Assembly (NCBI GenBank): GCA_021790495.1
Contig: JAJYGZ010000344.1
Location: 1-11,118, forward strand
Direction of reading: 5' to 3'
Source: Actinomycetes bacterium
GTDB lineage: Bacteria > Actinomycetota > Acidimicrobiia > Acidimicrobiales > Acidimicrobiaceae
DNA: 11,118 bases
Positions 1 to 6,545 of this stretch are shown in pieces. Both the position numbers and the translations under genes were made by a program. Every line of letters begins with the position of its first letter. Within the stretch, counting starts at the first letter, position 1. The notes beneath the pieces are model-generated. The model made no database searches, was not told where the DNA came from, and saw only the letters and a list, made by a program, of their open reading frames with translations.

Positions 1-250
1 TAAGCAAAATCTGTCCGGGGTATTTGGCGGAGAAGGATATGTTGGCGATGACATGCACAATGCGGGCGCCGACGATCGCCGACGCGATTATCCACAAAAA
101 GGATTTGGAGACCCATTCGTAAGGCTCGCCAGCCGACTTCAGCCTCTTCTCGAAGTAGCGGTAGGCGACGTAAAACGCTATCGCGAGCCCGATGCCATAA
201 GTATGGACTTGCAACGGCCCTATGTTGAAGACTACAGGTATGGGTTTCAT
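1..250 (-). CDS. lgt: Prolipoprotein diacylglyceryl transferase, N-terminal part (runs off left edge)
   Basis: Lgt is an inner-membrane enzyme that moves the diacylglyceryl group of phosphatidylglycerol onto the lipobox cysteine of prolipoproteins. About 83 residues are visible, read from the ATG at 250-248. They match the family N-terminus: an FNIGPLQVHTYGIGLAIAF segment (residues about 8-26) containing the conserved IGP...H.YG pattern and the first membrane helix, then a second helix with the conserved GARI (residues about 63-66) and the following VIANI. The HGRNF/Lgt signature and the rest of the protein lie outside the window. No Shine-Dalgarno is seen before the ATG; a TAGCCT box lies about 10 nt upstream on the minus strand, so a leaderless or near-leaderless start is possible. 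In mycobacteria lgt also lies close to pyk, which supports the call. Family assignment is firm; the gene is cut by the window edge, not broken. Confidence 0.9.
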   Translation of the reverse strand, partial: MKPIPVVFNIGPLQVHTYGIGLAIAFYVAYRYFEKRLKSAGEPYEWVSKSFLWIIASAIVGARIVHVIANISFSAKYPGQILL

Positions 251-386
251 CTTTGACAAAGGCTAGCGTACCGAAGCTGATATATGGCGGGTTGGCTCTC
301 GGTCCAGGGGGTACAGTAGTCCAGAGCCTGGCGGGATTCGACGGCTCCATGGTGTTGAAAAGCGGTGCATTACCGAGGAAGAGGGA

Positions 387-1154
387 GTGACATTGAGCGT
401 ACAAGATCTCTTTGGTTTGGAGGGAAAGGTAGCGATCGTAACGGGTGCCTCAAGTGGCATCGGGGCCCATTTCGCACAGGTTCTGGCTTTAGCTGGCGCG
501 TCCGTGGTGCTTGCGGCTCGGCGCAGGGATCGGATTTCAGATCTTGCGGCGCGTCTTCCCGGGGCTTCGTGGGTGGTCTGTGACGTCACTTCGGATACGG
601 ACATCGCTGCGATGACGGACTACGCCGTTGAACGCTACGGGAGTATCGACATACTGGTAAACAACGCCGGTATCGCCGGTCCGCAGCCAGCGCTCGATGA
701 GGATCCCGCGCACTTCCGCAAAGTGATTGAGACTAATCTCAACTCAGTGTTTGTCGCAAGTCAAGCCGTAGGCCGACATATGGCGTCCAAGGGATCCGGG
801 GCGATCGTCAACGTGGCTTCGGTGCTGGGCGTTGTGGCTTCGGGCGTTATTCCACAAGCTAGTTATGCGGCCTCCAAGGCGGGGGTAGTGAACCTTACTC
901 GCGAGCTGGCGGCGCAGTGGGCCAAGCTTGGAATCCGGGTGAACGGGATAGCTCCGGGCTGGTTTCCGTCGGAGATGACTTCAGCGATGTTCGACGAGGG
1001 CAAGGGTTTGGCCTGGATTGGGCGCAACACGCCGCTCGGAAGGGGAGGAAGGCTCGATGAGCTTAGCGGAGCGCTTCTGTTACTCGCGTCCGATGCTGGC
1101 AGCTACATCACCGGCCAAACCCTGATCGTCGATGGCGGCTGGACAATTACTTAG
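387..1154 (+). CDS. SDR-family NAD(P)-dependent oxidoreductase
   Basis: Cytosolic classical short-chain dehydrogenase/reductase, 255 residues, the usual length. Visible motifs are the cofactor-binding TGASSGIG (19-26), CDV (65-67), NNAG (92-95), the active-site Asn118, Ser145, Tyr160 and Lys164 (YAASK), and the C-terminal DGGW. Arginines after the second strand (AARRR, 44-48) suggest NADP(H) over NAD(H). The substrate cannot be told; FabG-like, gluconate dehydrogenase-like and secondary-alcohol enzymes all share these features. Two starts are possible: GTG at 387 with GAGGAA 6 nt upstream, or TTG at 393 with GAGGGA 6 nt upstream; GTG is chosen because it gives the slightly longer N-terminus. 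The gene is alone on the plus strand between minus-strand lgt and pyk, and its last 8 bases overlap the end of pyk, so the two mRNAs are convergent. Confidence 0.9.
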   Translation: MTLSVQDLFGLEGKVAIVTGASSGIGAHFAQVLALAGASVVLAARRRDRISDLAARLPGASWVVCDVTSDTDIAAMTDYAVERYGSIDILVNNAGIAGPQPALDEDPAHFRKVIETNLNSVFVASQAVGRHMASKGSGAIVNVASVLGVVASGVIPQASYAASKAGVVNLTRELAAQWAKLGIRVNGIAPGWFPSEMTSAMFDEGKGLAWIGRNTPLGRGGRLDELSGALLLLASDAGSYITGQTLIVDGGWTIT

Positions 1155-2592
1155 CTGGTAGAACACTGTCCTTCAACCTAATTATGTCGATTCTGTTGGT
1201 ATCGCCGGATTGTCGCCCTTGCGAACCTTGTGTAAGTAGCACCAATGATGCGCTTGGGTCTATTTCCGACATGACTTCTCGGGTCTTTATCTCCCAGCTG
1301 GTGTTGTGCTCCTTGATGATGTAAGGTGCGACGCCGGAACTGAATATCAAGCGGCGGGCAGTGGTTTCGATCGGCGACAGGGCGACGATCCAAGGCTTGA
1401 GGCGGAACTTCGACACGCTTCGCGCCGTTGCTCCGGACTCGGTCGGAGTCACGATGTAATCCGGTTCGAGTTTCTCAACTGCAGAGAGCACAGAAAGTGC
1501 CACAATCTCCGGTATCGTGGAGGCATCTTTACGCATCTGCTCGGCGACTCGTGTGCGCGCCGGCATGAATGTGGCGTGCATCTCAGTGTACCGGGCGACG
1601 CGCGCTAGCGTCGTGACCGCCTCAACCGGGTATTTGCCCATTGCCGACTCTTCGGAGAGCATGACGGCGTCGGTTCCATCGAGAATGGCGTTGGCGATGT
1701 CCGTCACTTCGGCTCGCGTCGGGCGCGGCGAATCGAGCATGGACTCAAGCATTTGCGTCGCGGTGATGACTGGTTTGCCAGCGCAATTGGCTCGAAAGAT
1801 TAGGTCCTTTTGCACCAGAGGGATTTCTTCGAGGGGCAGTTCAATTCCCAGGTCGCCACGCGCTACCATGATTCCATCACAAGCTTCCAGGATGGCTTCG
1901 ATGTCTCCGAGCGCTGCCGGGTGCTCGATCTTGGCGAACAGAAAAGGCGAAAAGCCGTGTTCAGCCGCAATAGCGCGTGCGCGATGGAGGTCATCGGCGC
2001 GGTGCACGAACGACACCGATACCGCATCGGCTCCTCGCGAAAGGGCGAAGTAAAGAAGCTCGGCGTCCTTTTCGGTCAACGACTCGATGTCGAGCTTCGC
2101 GCCGGGAAGGTTGATGCCCTTATGCGAGGAGAGCTCTCCTCCCGCCGTGACGGTGCACACGATTGTCTGTCCTTCGACGCGCGTTACCCTGAGCGAAATG
2201 AACCCGTCGGCTAGGTAGATTAGCGAGCCCGGCGATACTGCCCTGGCGAGCCCAGGAAAGTCCACCGGGATGCAGGTTTCTTGCCCGTCGCAGAGGAATC
2301 CTGTCGGAGCGAGGCGTACTTTGTCGTTGGCGCTGAGTTCGATCGTTTTTTCCAGCGTCCCAATGCGCATCTTAGGGCCGGGTAGGTCGGCGAGAATCGA
2401 AATCATTCGACCAGTGTGGCGTTCTGCACGTCGGACCAGGCCAATTAGGCGAACAATCGACGCCGGAGTGCCATGTGCCAAATTAAGCCGAGCGACGTTC
2501 ATTCCGGCCCGGGCCATAGCCACAACGGTGTCGATATTCGCGCTCGCGGGCCCAAGTGTGGCTACTATCTTGGTCTTTTTGTCTTCGAGCAA
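1147..2592 (-). CDS. pyk: Pyruvate kinase
   Basis: Catalyses phosphoenolpyruvate + ADP to pyruvate + ATP, the last step of glycolysis, in the cytosol. The 481 residues are a normal length and include barrel, B and C domains but no extra PEP-utiliser domain. Visible residues: Arg35 in ARLNLAHG (phosphate binding), Lys221 in the FAKIEHP signature (catalytic), Glu223 and Asp247 (metal ligands, in KIE and ARGDLG), and Thr279 in TATQML. At the K+ site the sequence is DLPGPKMRIG (69-78), with Leu70, Lys74 and Ile77 at the positions that are Thr, Glu and Thr in K+-dependent enzymes, so K+-independence is inferred. The start is TTG: the in-frame TGA two codons upstream rules out anything longer, and GAAGGG lies 8 nt before it. 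It probably shares a transcript with the upstream quinone oxidoreductase gene. Confidence 0.97.
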   Translation of the reverse strand: MLEDKKTKIVATLGPASANIDTVVAMARAGMNVARLNLAHGTPASIVRLIGLVRRAERHTGRMISILADLPGPKMRIGTLEKTIELSANDKVRLAPTGFLCDGQETCIPVDFPGLARAVSPGSLIYLADGFISLRVTRVEGQTIVCTVTAGGELSSHKGINLPGAKLDIESLTEKDAELLYFALSRGADAVSVSFVHRADDLHRARAIAAEHGFSPFLFAKIEHPAALGDIEAILEACDGIMVARGDLGIELPLEEIPLVQKDLIFRANCAGKPVITATQMLESMLDSPRPTRAEVTDIANAILDGTDAVMLSEESAMGKYPVEAVTTLARVARYTEMHATFMPARTRVAEQMRKDASTIPEIVALSVLSAVEKLEPDYIVTPTESGATARSVSKFRLKPWIVALSPIETTARRLIFSSGVAPYIIKEHNTSWEIKTREVMSEIDPSASLVLLTQGSQGRQSGDTNRIDIIRLKDSVLPAK

Positions 2593-2595
2593 TCC

Positions 2596-2718
2596 TCAAT
2601 CCCTTCGGCGCGATATCACACCCATGACTTTAGCAACAATGTGGCTGGCAACCATTTGGCCAGGCTGAGCATTACCCATCGATTCATAAGCAATAGCCAA
2701 TGCAAGCGCAGCCAACAA
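2596..2718 (-). CDS. Candidate 40-codon small ORF between the oxidoreductase and pyk
   Basis: Between the two minus-strand genes the frame stays open from the codon right after the oxidoreductase TAG (2721-2719) to a TGA at 2598-2596, three bases before the pyk TTG. It encodes up to 40 residues: an Ala/Leu-rich start, then YESMGNAQPGQMVASHIVAK and a basic end SRRRD. Possible starts are TTG at 2718, 2715 or 2700, or ATG at 2679; none has a clear Shine-Dalgarno. All three reading units share one frame. The composition looks protein-like (an amphipathic helix is plausible), but I recognise no family and the third-position GC is lower than in the neighbours. It could be a real small protein, a pyk leader peptide or chance. 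Confidence 0.3.
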   Translation of the reverse strand: MLAALALAIAYESMGNAQPGQMVASHIVAKVMGVISRRRD

Positions 2719-3669
2719 CTAGGCGGACGCGGAAAATTGCAGAACCAACTTGCCGGTTTTGGGAAGGTTGGCGAAGTCGGAGTAGGCACGAGGCGCTTCT
2801 GATGCCGGGTAGCTCATTGAAATCTGCGGCTTGAGAATTCCACGGCTAAAATAAGGAGCGACCCTCTCGCTAAAGGTCCTAGTGAGTTCAGCCTTTTCGC
2901 TTTGCGACCTGGCGCGAAGCGTAGAGCCTCGAACAATGGCGCGCTTGGTCATGACCAGGCGCATATTTAGCTCGGTTTGGGCCAGGTCCGAAACGCCGAT
3001 GATCACGATCGTTCCGCGAGACCGCAATTCGGCTAGGGTAGCGTGGAAGTTTCGCCCCCCCACTAATTCAACCACGATGTCGAAGGGACCCGCCCCGGTG
3101 ATGCCTTGGGGATCTAATCCTGTGGCGCCGAGCGATTCGATGTAGCGGCGTCCGGTTGGCGAGCGCGATGTTCCAAAGGTCACCGCTCCGGCGGCTACCG
3201 AAAGTGCGATCGCGGCGGATCCGACACCTCCGCTGGCTCCGTTTATCAGCACCCGATACCCAAACGTCAGGTTGCCCTGAGCCCAAAGTGCATCGTAGGC
3301 CGTTAAAAAGGCTTCGGGGATCGCTCCCGCGTCGCGAAGATCGACTTGGGTGGGGACTTCGATCAACTGCGAATGGTGCACGCTGACAAATTCAGCTTGA
3401 GCCGCTCCGCCGACAATGGCCATGACACGCTTGCCGAGGAAGGCGTCGCTTACCCGGCTTCCCTGCGCGATAGCCGTGCCGGCAAATTCGAGACCGGGAA
3501 TATCGCTCCGAACTCCCGGCGGCGGCGGATATTTTCCGGCAACCTGAAGGAGGTCCGCAGCGTTAATCCCGGCTGAGGTTACTTGTACCAGTACCTCTTC
3601 GTCGCCAAGCAGTGGTTCTGTTGTCTCGCCATAGCCGACCTTTCCGTCTTCAATTAATACAGCTCGCAT
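2719..3669 (-). CDS. PIG3-type NAD(P)H quinone oxidoreductase (zinc-free MDR family)
   Basis: Cytosolic medium-chain reductase expected to reduce quinones or other activated carbonyl or alkene substrates with NADPH. Its 316 residues show an N-terminal GroES-like domain with the conserved AGINAADLLQVAGKYPPPPG stretch (33-52) and PGLEFAG (58-64), then a Rossmann domain with GASGGVG (144-150). TSRS (167-170) is consistent with NADPH phosphate binding. The tail SEKAELTRTF and TGKLVL is typical of the PIG3 subgroup. Catalytic-zinc Cys/His ligands of alcohol dehydrogenases are absent. The ATG at 3669 has a strong GGGAGG 4 nt upstream. It lies 65 bp after nlpC and ahead of pyk on the same strand, so cotranscription is likely. 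The physiological substrate is unknown. Confidence 0.92.
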   Translation of the reverse strand: MRAVLIEDGKVGYGETTEPLLGDEEVLVQVTSAGINAADLLQVAGKYPPPPGVRSDIPGLEFAGTAIAQGSRVSDAFLGKRVMAIVGGAAQAEFVSVHHSQLIEVPTQVDLRDAGAIPEAFLTAYDALWAQGNLTFGYRVLINGASGGVGSAAIALSVAAGAVTFGTSRSPTGRRYIESLGATGLDPQGITGAGPFDIVVELVGGRNFHATLAELRSRGTIVIIGVSDLAQTELNMRLVMTKRAIVRGSTLRARSQSEKAELTRTFSERVAPYFSRGILKPQISMSYPASEAPRAYSDFANLPKTGKLVLQFSASA

Positions 3670-3734
3670 CGATCCTCCCGGTGTTATCCGTTTGAACCGA
3701 GGCTAGCCATTTGAAGTGGGCGATGGATCTCGGA

Positions 3735-4880
3735 TTAAGGTCTTCCTGCGCCTACGGGCATTCCATCCCAGTAAACGTTCCGTATCGCGACCGGGTATGA
3801 GGGATTATCGGCGACGACGACTTCGCCGTTGCCGATATAAATCGCTACGTGATCGATTGGCGTGTAGTAGAAGATCAAGTCGCCAGGCTCAAGCTGGCTT
3901 ATCGAGACGTGGGGTATCGAGTCGTACTGCGCGGCTGCCGAGTGGGGCAAAAACACGCCAGCTTGTGCCCATACGTACTCAGTAAGACCAGAACAGTCGA
4001 AAGCGTTCGGGCCGGCGGCGCCAAATACGTAGGGTTTGCCAAGTTCGGACAGGGCAACCTTAACAGCTGTGGCGGCTCCCGAGCCGACTGGGACATTGCT
4101 TTGCGCCGGCGGCGTCGATTTTGAATTGGATTGCACCTGCTGCTGCACCTGCTGCTGTGCCTGCTGCTGTGCCTGCTGCTGTAGAACGAGTTGACGGATC
4201 CGCTGCTGCTGTGCGAGAGCGGCAGCGGCTTGAGCCGCTTGTATCAGCTGTGCCAAGGTTGAATTGACGGAATTGAGCTGACCCTGAGCTTGATTCATTG
4301 CAGCCTGAGCGGACTTTCTCGAGGCGTTCGCGGTAGCCACGGCCGCGTTTACTTGAGTTCTTTCGCTATTTAAGGTTTGCTGTTCAGCAACTAGCGATTG
4401 CGTAGCGGCTTGGAATTGGCTAATCAGCGCCTGCTGGGAGTTGGCTACCGTGCTAGCGTAAACTTGTCGCAAGGTAATATCGGTCGAAGTTCCACTGAGC
4501 ACGTCTGACACCGACGCAATGTGTGCACCTTGGGTATAGAGGTTGATTGCCTCAGTTGCCAGCTTCGTTCTCAGTCCCGCGATGTTCTTGTGGGTCTGCG
4601 TGATCTTCGCTTGCGCAAGTTGCATCTGGGAATTAAGGCTTTGGAGCTGTAGATTAGCCTGGTCGTACTTCTCGGAATAGTAGGCGACTTGGTTATTCAG
4701 GGTGGCGATATTGGCAGCGATCGCGGCCGCTTGCGCCTTTTCGTAGGAGATTTGGTCGGCACCCGCGTTGGTAACGCCTGCGAAAAGGGGAGTAGCGACG
4801 AAAGCCGCGCAAGTTAGCACTACGTATGCTCGCCGTCTACGGTCTCGCAACTTCGGCGCTTTTCTGTTCGATACGGCCAA
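3735..4880 (-). CDS. Secreted NlpC/P60 peptidoglycan endopeptidase with N-terminal coiled coil
   Basis: Predicted exported cell-wall hydrolase that cuts peptide stems of peptidoglycan (D-glutamyl-diamino-acid type bond expected for the family). Layout: basic N-terminus and hydrophobic core with probable cleavage after Ala41 (NAGA/DQ); long Ala/Gln-rich coiled coil about 44-230 with a YTQG (115-118) segment as in PcsB- and RipA-like proteins; Gln-rich repeat linker 234-250; Ser/Pro linker; NlpC/P60 domain about 266-381. Catalytic Cys296 is in FDCSGL and His344 in DHVAIYIG; the third polar position looks like Asn359. Coiled coils of this kind often hold the enzyme inactive until an FtsEX-like partner acts, but no ftsEX is in view. 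The start is TTG: TGA directly precedes it in frame, and AGAGG lies 5 nt upstream. It is divergent from fumC and upstream of the quinone reductase. Confidence 0.93.
   Translation of the reverse strand: MAVSNRKAPKLRDRRRRAYVVLTCAAFVATPLFAGVTNAGADQISYEKAQAAAIAANIATLNNQVAYYSEKYDQANLQLQSLNSQMQLAQAKITQTHKNIAGLRTKLATEAINLYTQGAHIASVSDVLSGTSTDITLRQVYASTVANSQQALISQFQAATQSLVAEQQTLNSERTQVNAAVATANASRKSAQAAMNQAQGQLNSVNSTLAQLIQAAQAAAALAQQQRIRQLVLQQQAQQQAQQQVQQQVQSNSKSTPPAQSNVPVGSGAATAVKVALSELGKPYVFGAAGPNAFDCSGLTEYVWAQAGVFLPHSAAAQYDSIPHVSISQLEPGDLIFYYTPIDHVAIYIGNGEVVVADNPSYPVAIRNVYWDGMPVGAGRP
4134..4181 (-). repeat. Four 12-bp tandem units encoding a Gln-rich linker
   Basis: On the plus strand the units are two copies of CACCTGCTGCTG and two of TGCCTGCTGCTG in perfect 12-bp phase. 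On the coding (minus) strand they encode QQQA, QQQA, QQQV, QQQV, residues 234-249 of the NlpC/P60 protein. This is an in-frame minisatellite built on a CAG core in the flexible linker before the catalytic domain; changes in copy number would keep the frame and only alter linker length. Confidence 0.9.
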
Positions 4881-4907
4881 TCAAGCCTCTTTCGTCTCAG
4901 ACACTTA

Positions 4908-4933
4908 AGTCACAAGTCAAAGATGATAGTCAA
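4908..4933 (-). promoter_or_regulatory. AGTCA direct repeats in the nlpC promoter region
   Basis: Three AGTCA cores occur at 4908-4912, 4915-4919 and 4928-4932 (plus strand), the last two as AGTCAA. Read on the minus strand they give TTGACT twice and a GTGACTT. One or both TTGACT boxes could be a -35 element for nlpC, with poorly matching -10 candidates such as ACTTAA 17 nt further on. The repetition could instead be a regulator-binding site. The function is inferred from position alone. Confidence 0.3.
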
Positions 4934-5007
4934 ACCGAGATGAGGCCTTGGCCCTATTGAAGTATTTCGGCAGCTGCGCTGGGAACAATCAGTAGCAAAA
5001 GTAAATG

Positions 5008-5019
5008 GTCGTTAACGAC
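5008..5019. promoter_or_regulatory. Perfect 12-bp palindrome, possible operator
   Basis: GTCGTTAACGAC is a perfect palindrome in the middle of the 252-bp region between the divergent nlpC and fumC genes, in an AT-richer patch followed by TTTATAACC. Size and position suit a dimeric repressor or activator. No regulator gene is nearby and I do not recognise the motif. Confidence 0.3.
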
Positions 5020-5094
5020 TTTATAACCGTTGGATGACGCGGTGTGCCTGAAAAGTGCATCTGTTTTTGATTAATTAGTCATAGACAGGGTAAT

Positions 5095-5124
5095 TTCCGC
5101 TCTGCAGCAGCACCGTAGTAAAGT
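5095..5124 (+). promoter_or_regulatory. Possible leaderless promoter of fumC
   Basis: TAAAGT (5119-5124) matches TAnnnT and ends 9 nt before the fumC ATG. A poor -35 TTCCGC (5095-5100) is 18 nt upstream. No Shine-Dalgarno precedes the ATG, so transcription could start at or next to the start codon. A second, weaker pair is TTGATT (5067-5072) and TAATTT (5091-5096), which would give a leadered mRNA. Confidence 0.35.
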
Positions 5125-5132
5125 TTTCGTCG

Positions 5133-6536
5133 ATGACAACACGTGATAAAGATTCGAGTTTTCGCATCGAGCATGACTCAATGGGCGAAGTCAGAGTGCC
5201 ACTTGGAGCGAAGTGGCAGGCTCAAACTCAGCGCGCGGTGGAGAATTTTCCGATATCGGGACTGGTGATTTCCCGACCGCTGATCTGGGCGCTTGCCAAG
5301 ATAAAAGGTGCTGCCGCGGTGATTAATGGCGAACTCGGTGTAATCGAGCCCAGGGTGTCTGCCTCCATTGCGCGGGCCGCCGAGCTGGTGGCCGCCGGGA
5401 GTTTCGACGCTGAGTTCCCGGTTGACGTCTTTCAAACCGGCTCCGGGACATCTTCGAACATGAACATGAATGAAGTGCTGGCGACACTGGCGAGCGAAAT
5501 CCTGGGTGACGCGACCGTCAAGCCTAACGACCATGTGAACGCTTCACAATCCTCCAACGATGTCTTCCCGTCTTCCATTCACCTTGGAGTCGCCAGCCAA
5601 CTGGTGACATCTTTGACTCCGGCATTGGGGGAGCTCGCAATTTCCCTCGAGGCCAAGGCCCTTGAGTTTGCCGAAGTAGTGAAATCAGGCCGAACGCATC
5701 TGATGGACGCCACCCCTGTGACCCTAGGGCAGGAGTTTTCTGGGTATGCGGCAGCGATTCGTTATGGAATCGAGCGAATCGAGTCCTCCCTGGGAAGGGT
5801 ATCTGAATTGCCACTAGGCGGCACGGCAGTCGGAACTGGGCTAAATGCCCCGGAGGGATTTGCGGCTGGCGTTATTGAAGTACTTCGCAAAGAAACCGGC
5901 CTCCCGTTAACCGAAGCGCGCAACCACTTCGAAGCACAGGGCTCTCGCGACGCTTTGGTCGAAGCTTCGGGCGTCACTCGAACAATTGCGATATCGATGT
6001 ACAAGATCGCCAATGACTTGCGGCTCATGTCGTCCGGGCCGCGGTGCGGTCTCGGCGAGATTCATTTGCCTGACCTTCAGCCGGGGTCTTCGATCATGCC
6101 CGGAAAAGTGAATCCTGTGGTGCCCGAGGCGGTTTGCCAAGTGGTCGCCCAAGTCGTAGGCAACGACGCCGCGATAGCTTTTGGCGGCGCTGCCGGGAAC
6201 CTTGAGTTGAACGTCATGCTTCCCGTGATCGCCCGCAACCTTATCGAGTCCGTGGAGCTTCTGGCTTCGGTGGCGAGAGCTCTGGCTCACAAATGTGTCG
6301 ATGGTGTTGTTGCGGATGTTGAGCGCTGTCGCACCTACGCGCTGTCGTCGCCGTCGCTTGGAACCTCGTTGAATCCCTACATCGGGTACGAAGCGGCTGC
6401 CAAGGTCATCAAGGCGGCACTAGCCGAGGGTAAGGATCTTCGCACCGTGGTGGTTGAGCAAGGCCTTCTTAGCGAAGCCGAAGCGGACCGGGCTCTGGAT
6501 GTGATGTCCATGACAAAGGGCGGCATTCTGCGATAG
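5133..6536 (+). CDS. fumC: Class II fumarate hydratase
   Basis: Iron-independent, tetrameric fumarase that interconverts fumarate and L-malate in the TCA cycle, cytosolic. At 467 residues it has normal FumC length. Conserved regions in order: [10 protein letters not shown] and [12 protein letters not shown] at the N-terminus; [14 protein letters not shown] (102-115); [13 protein letters not shown] (134-146); [17 protein letters not shown] (185-201) with catalytic His189; and the fumarase/aspartase signature [11 protein letters not shown] (318-328), whose Ser319/Ser320 lie on the mobile loop. The ATG at 5133 is the only possible start: the frame is closed at 5091-5093 and no other start codon lies between, and the next Met would cut the conserved IEHDSMGEV. 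No Shine-Dalgarno is present. The gene is divergent from nlpC and 9 bp from the next gene. Argininosuccinate lyase or aspartase is unlikely given the overall match. Confidence 0.97.
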   Translation: MTTRDKDSSFRIEHDSMGEVRVPLGAKWQAQTQRAVENFPISGLVISRPLIWALAKIKGAAAVINGELGVIEPRVSASIARAAELVAAGSFDAEFPVDVFQTGSGTSSNMNMNEVLATLASEILGDATVKPNDHVNASQSSNDVFPSSIHLGVASQLVTSLTPALGELAISLEAKALEFAEVVKSGRTHLMDATPVTLGQEFSGYAAAIRYGIERIESSLGRVSELPLGGTAVGTGLNAPEGFAAGVIEVLRKETGLPLTEARNHFEAQGSRDALVEASGVTRTIAISMYKIANDLRLMSSGPRCGLGEIHLPDLQPGSSIMPGKVNPVVPEAVCQVVAQVVGNDAAIAFGGAAGNLELNVMLPVIARNLIESVELLASVARALAHKCVDGVVADVERCRTYALSSPSLGTSLNPYIGYEAAAKVIKAALAEGKDLRTVVVEQGLLSEAEADRALDVMSMTKGGILR

Positions 6537-6539
6537 AGT
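6510..6539 (+). promoter_or_regulatory. Leaderless-type promoter within the fumC 3' end
   Basis: ATGACA (6510-6515, five of six matches to TTGACA), an 18-nt spacer and TAGAGT (6534-6539, four of six to TATAAT) end 7 nt before the ATG of the next gene. This is the spacing expected when the transcript starts at the start codon. The TAG of the -10 box is the fumC stop codon. It would allow the downstream gene to be transcribed separately from fumC. Confidence 0.5.
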
Positions 6540-6545
6540 GGCGCA

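Noticed and set aside
253..258. Perfect TTGACA as a -35 box for the SDR gene
   Set aside because: No -10 fits at 16-18 nt; the nearest AT-rich hexamers (TGATAT, TATATG) are at 19 and 22 nt, and the SDR start is far downstream.
1517..2053. 178-residue plus-strand ORF antisense to pyk
   Set aside because: It lies inside a clearly real pyruvate kinase gene; Ser/Arg-rich shadow translation without family features.
4134..4181. Short tandem repeat as a CRISPR-like array
   Set aside because: The 12-bp units have no spacers and are in frame in a coding linker.
4881..5132. Possible c-di-AMP (ydaO-type) riboswitch in front of the NlpC/P60 gene
   Set aside because: Such riboswitches often precede wall-hydrolase genes in actinobacteria, but the conserved sequence blocks are absent on the minus strand here.
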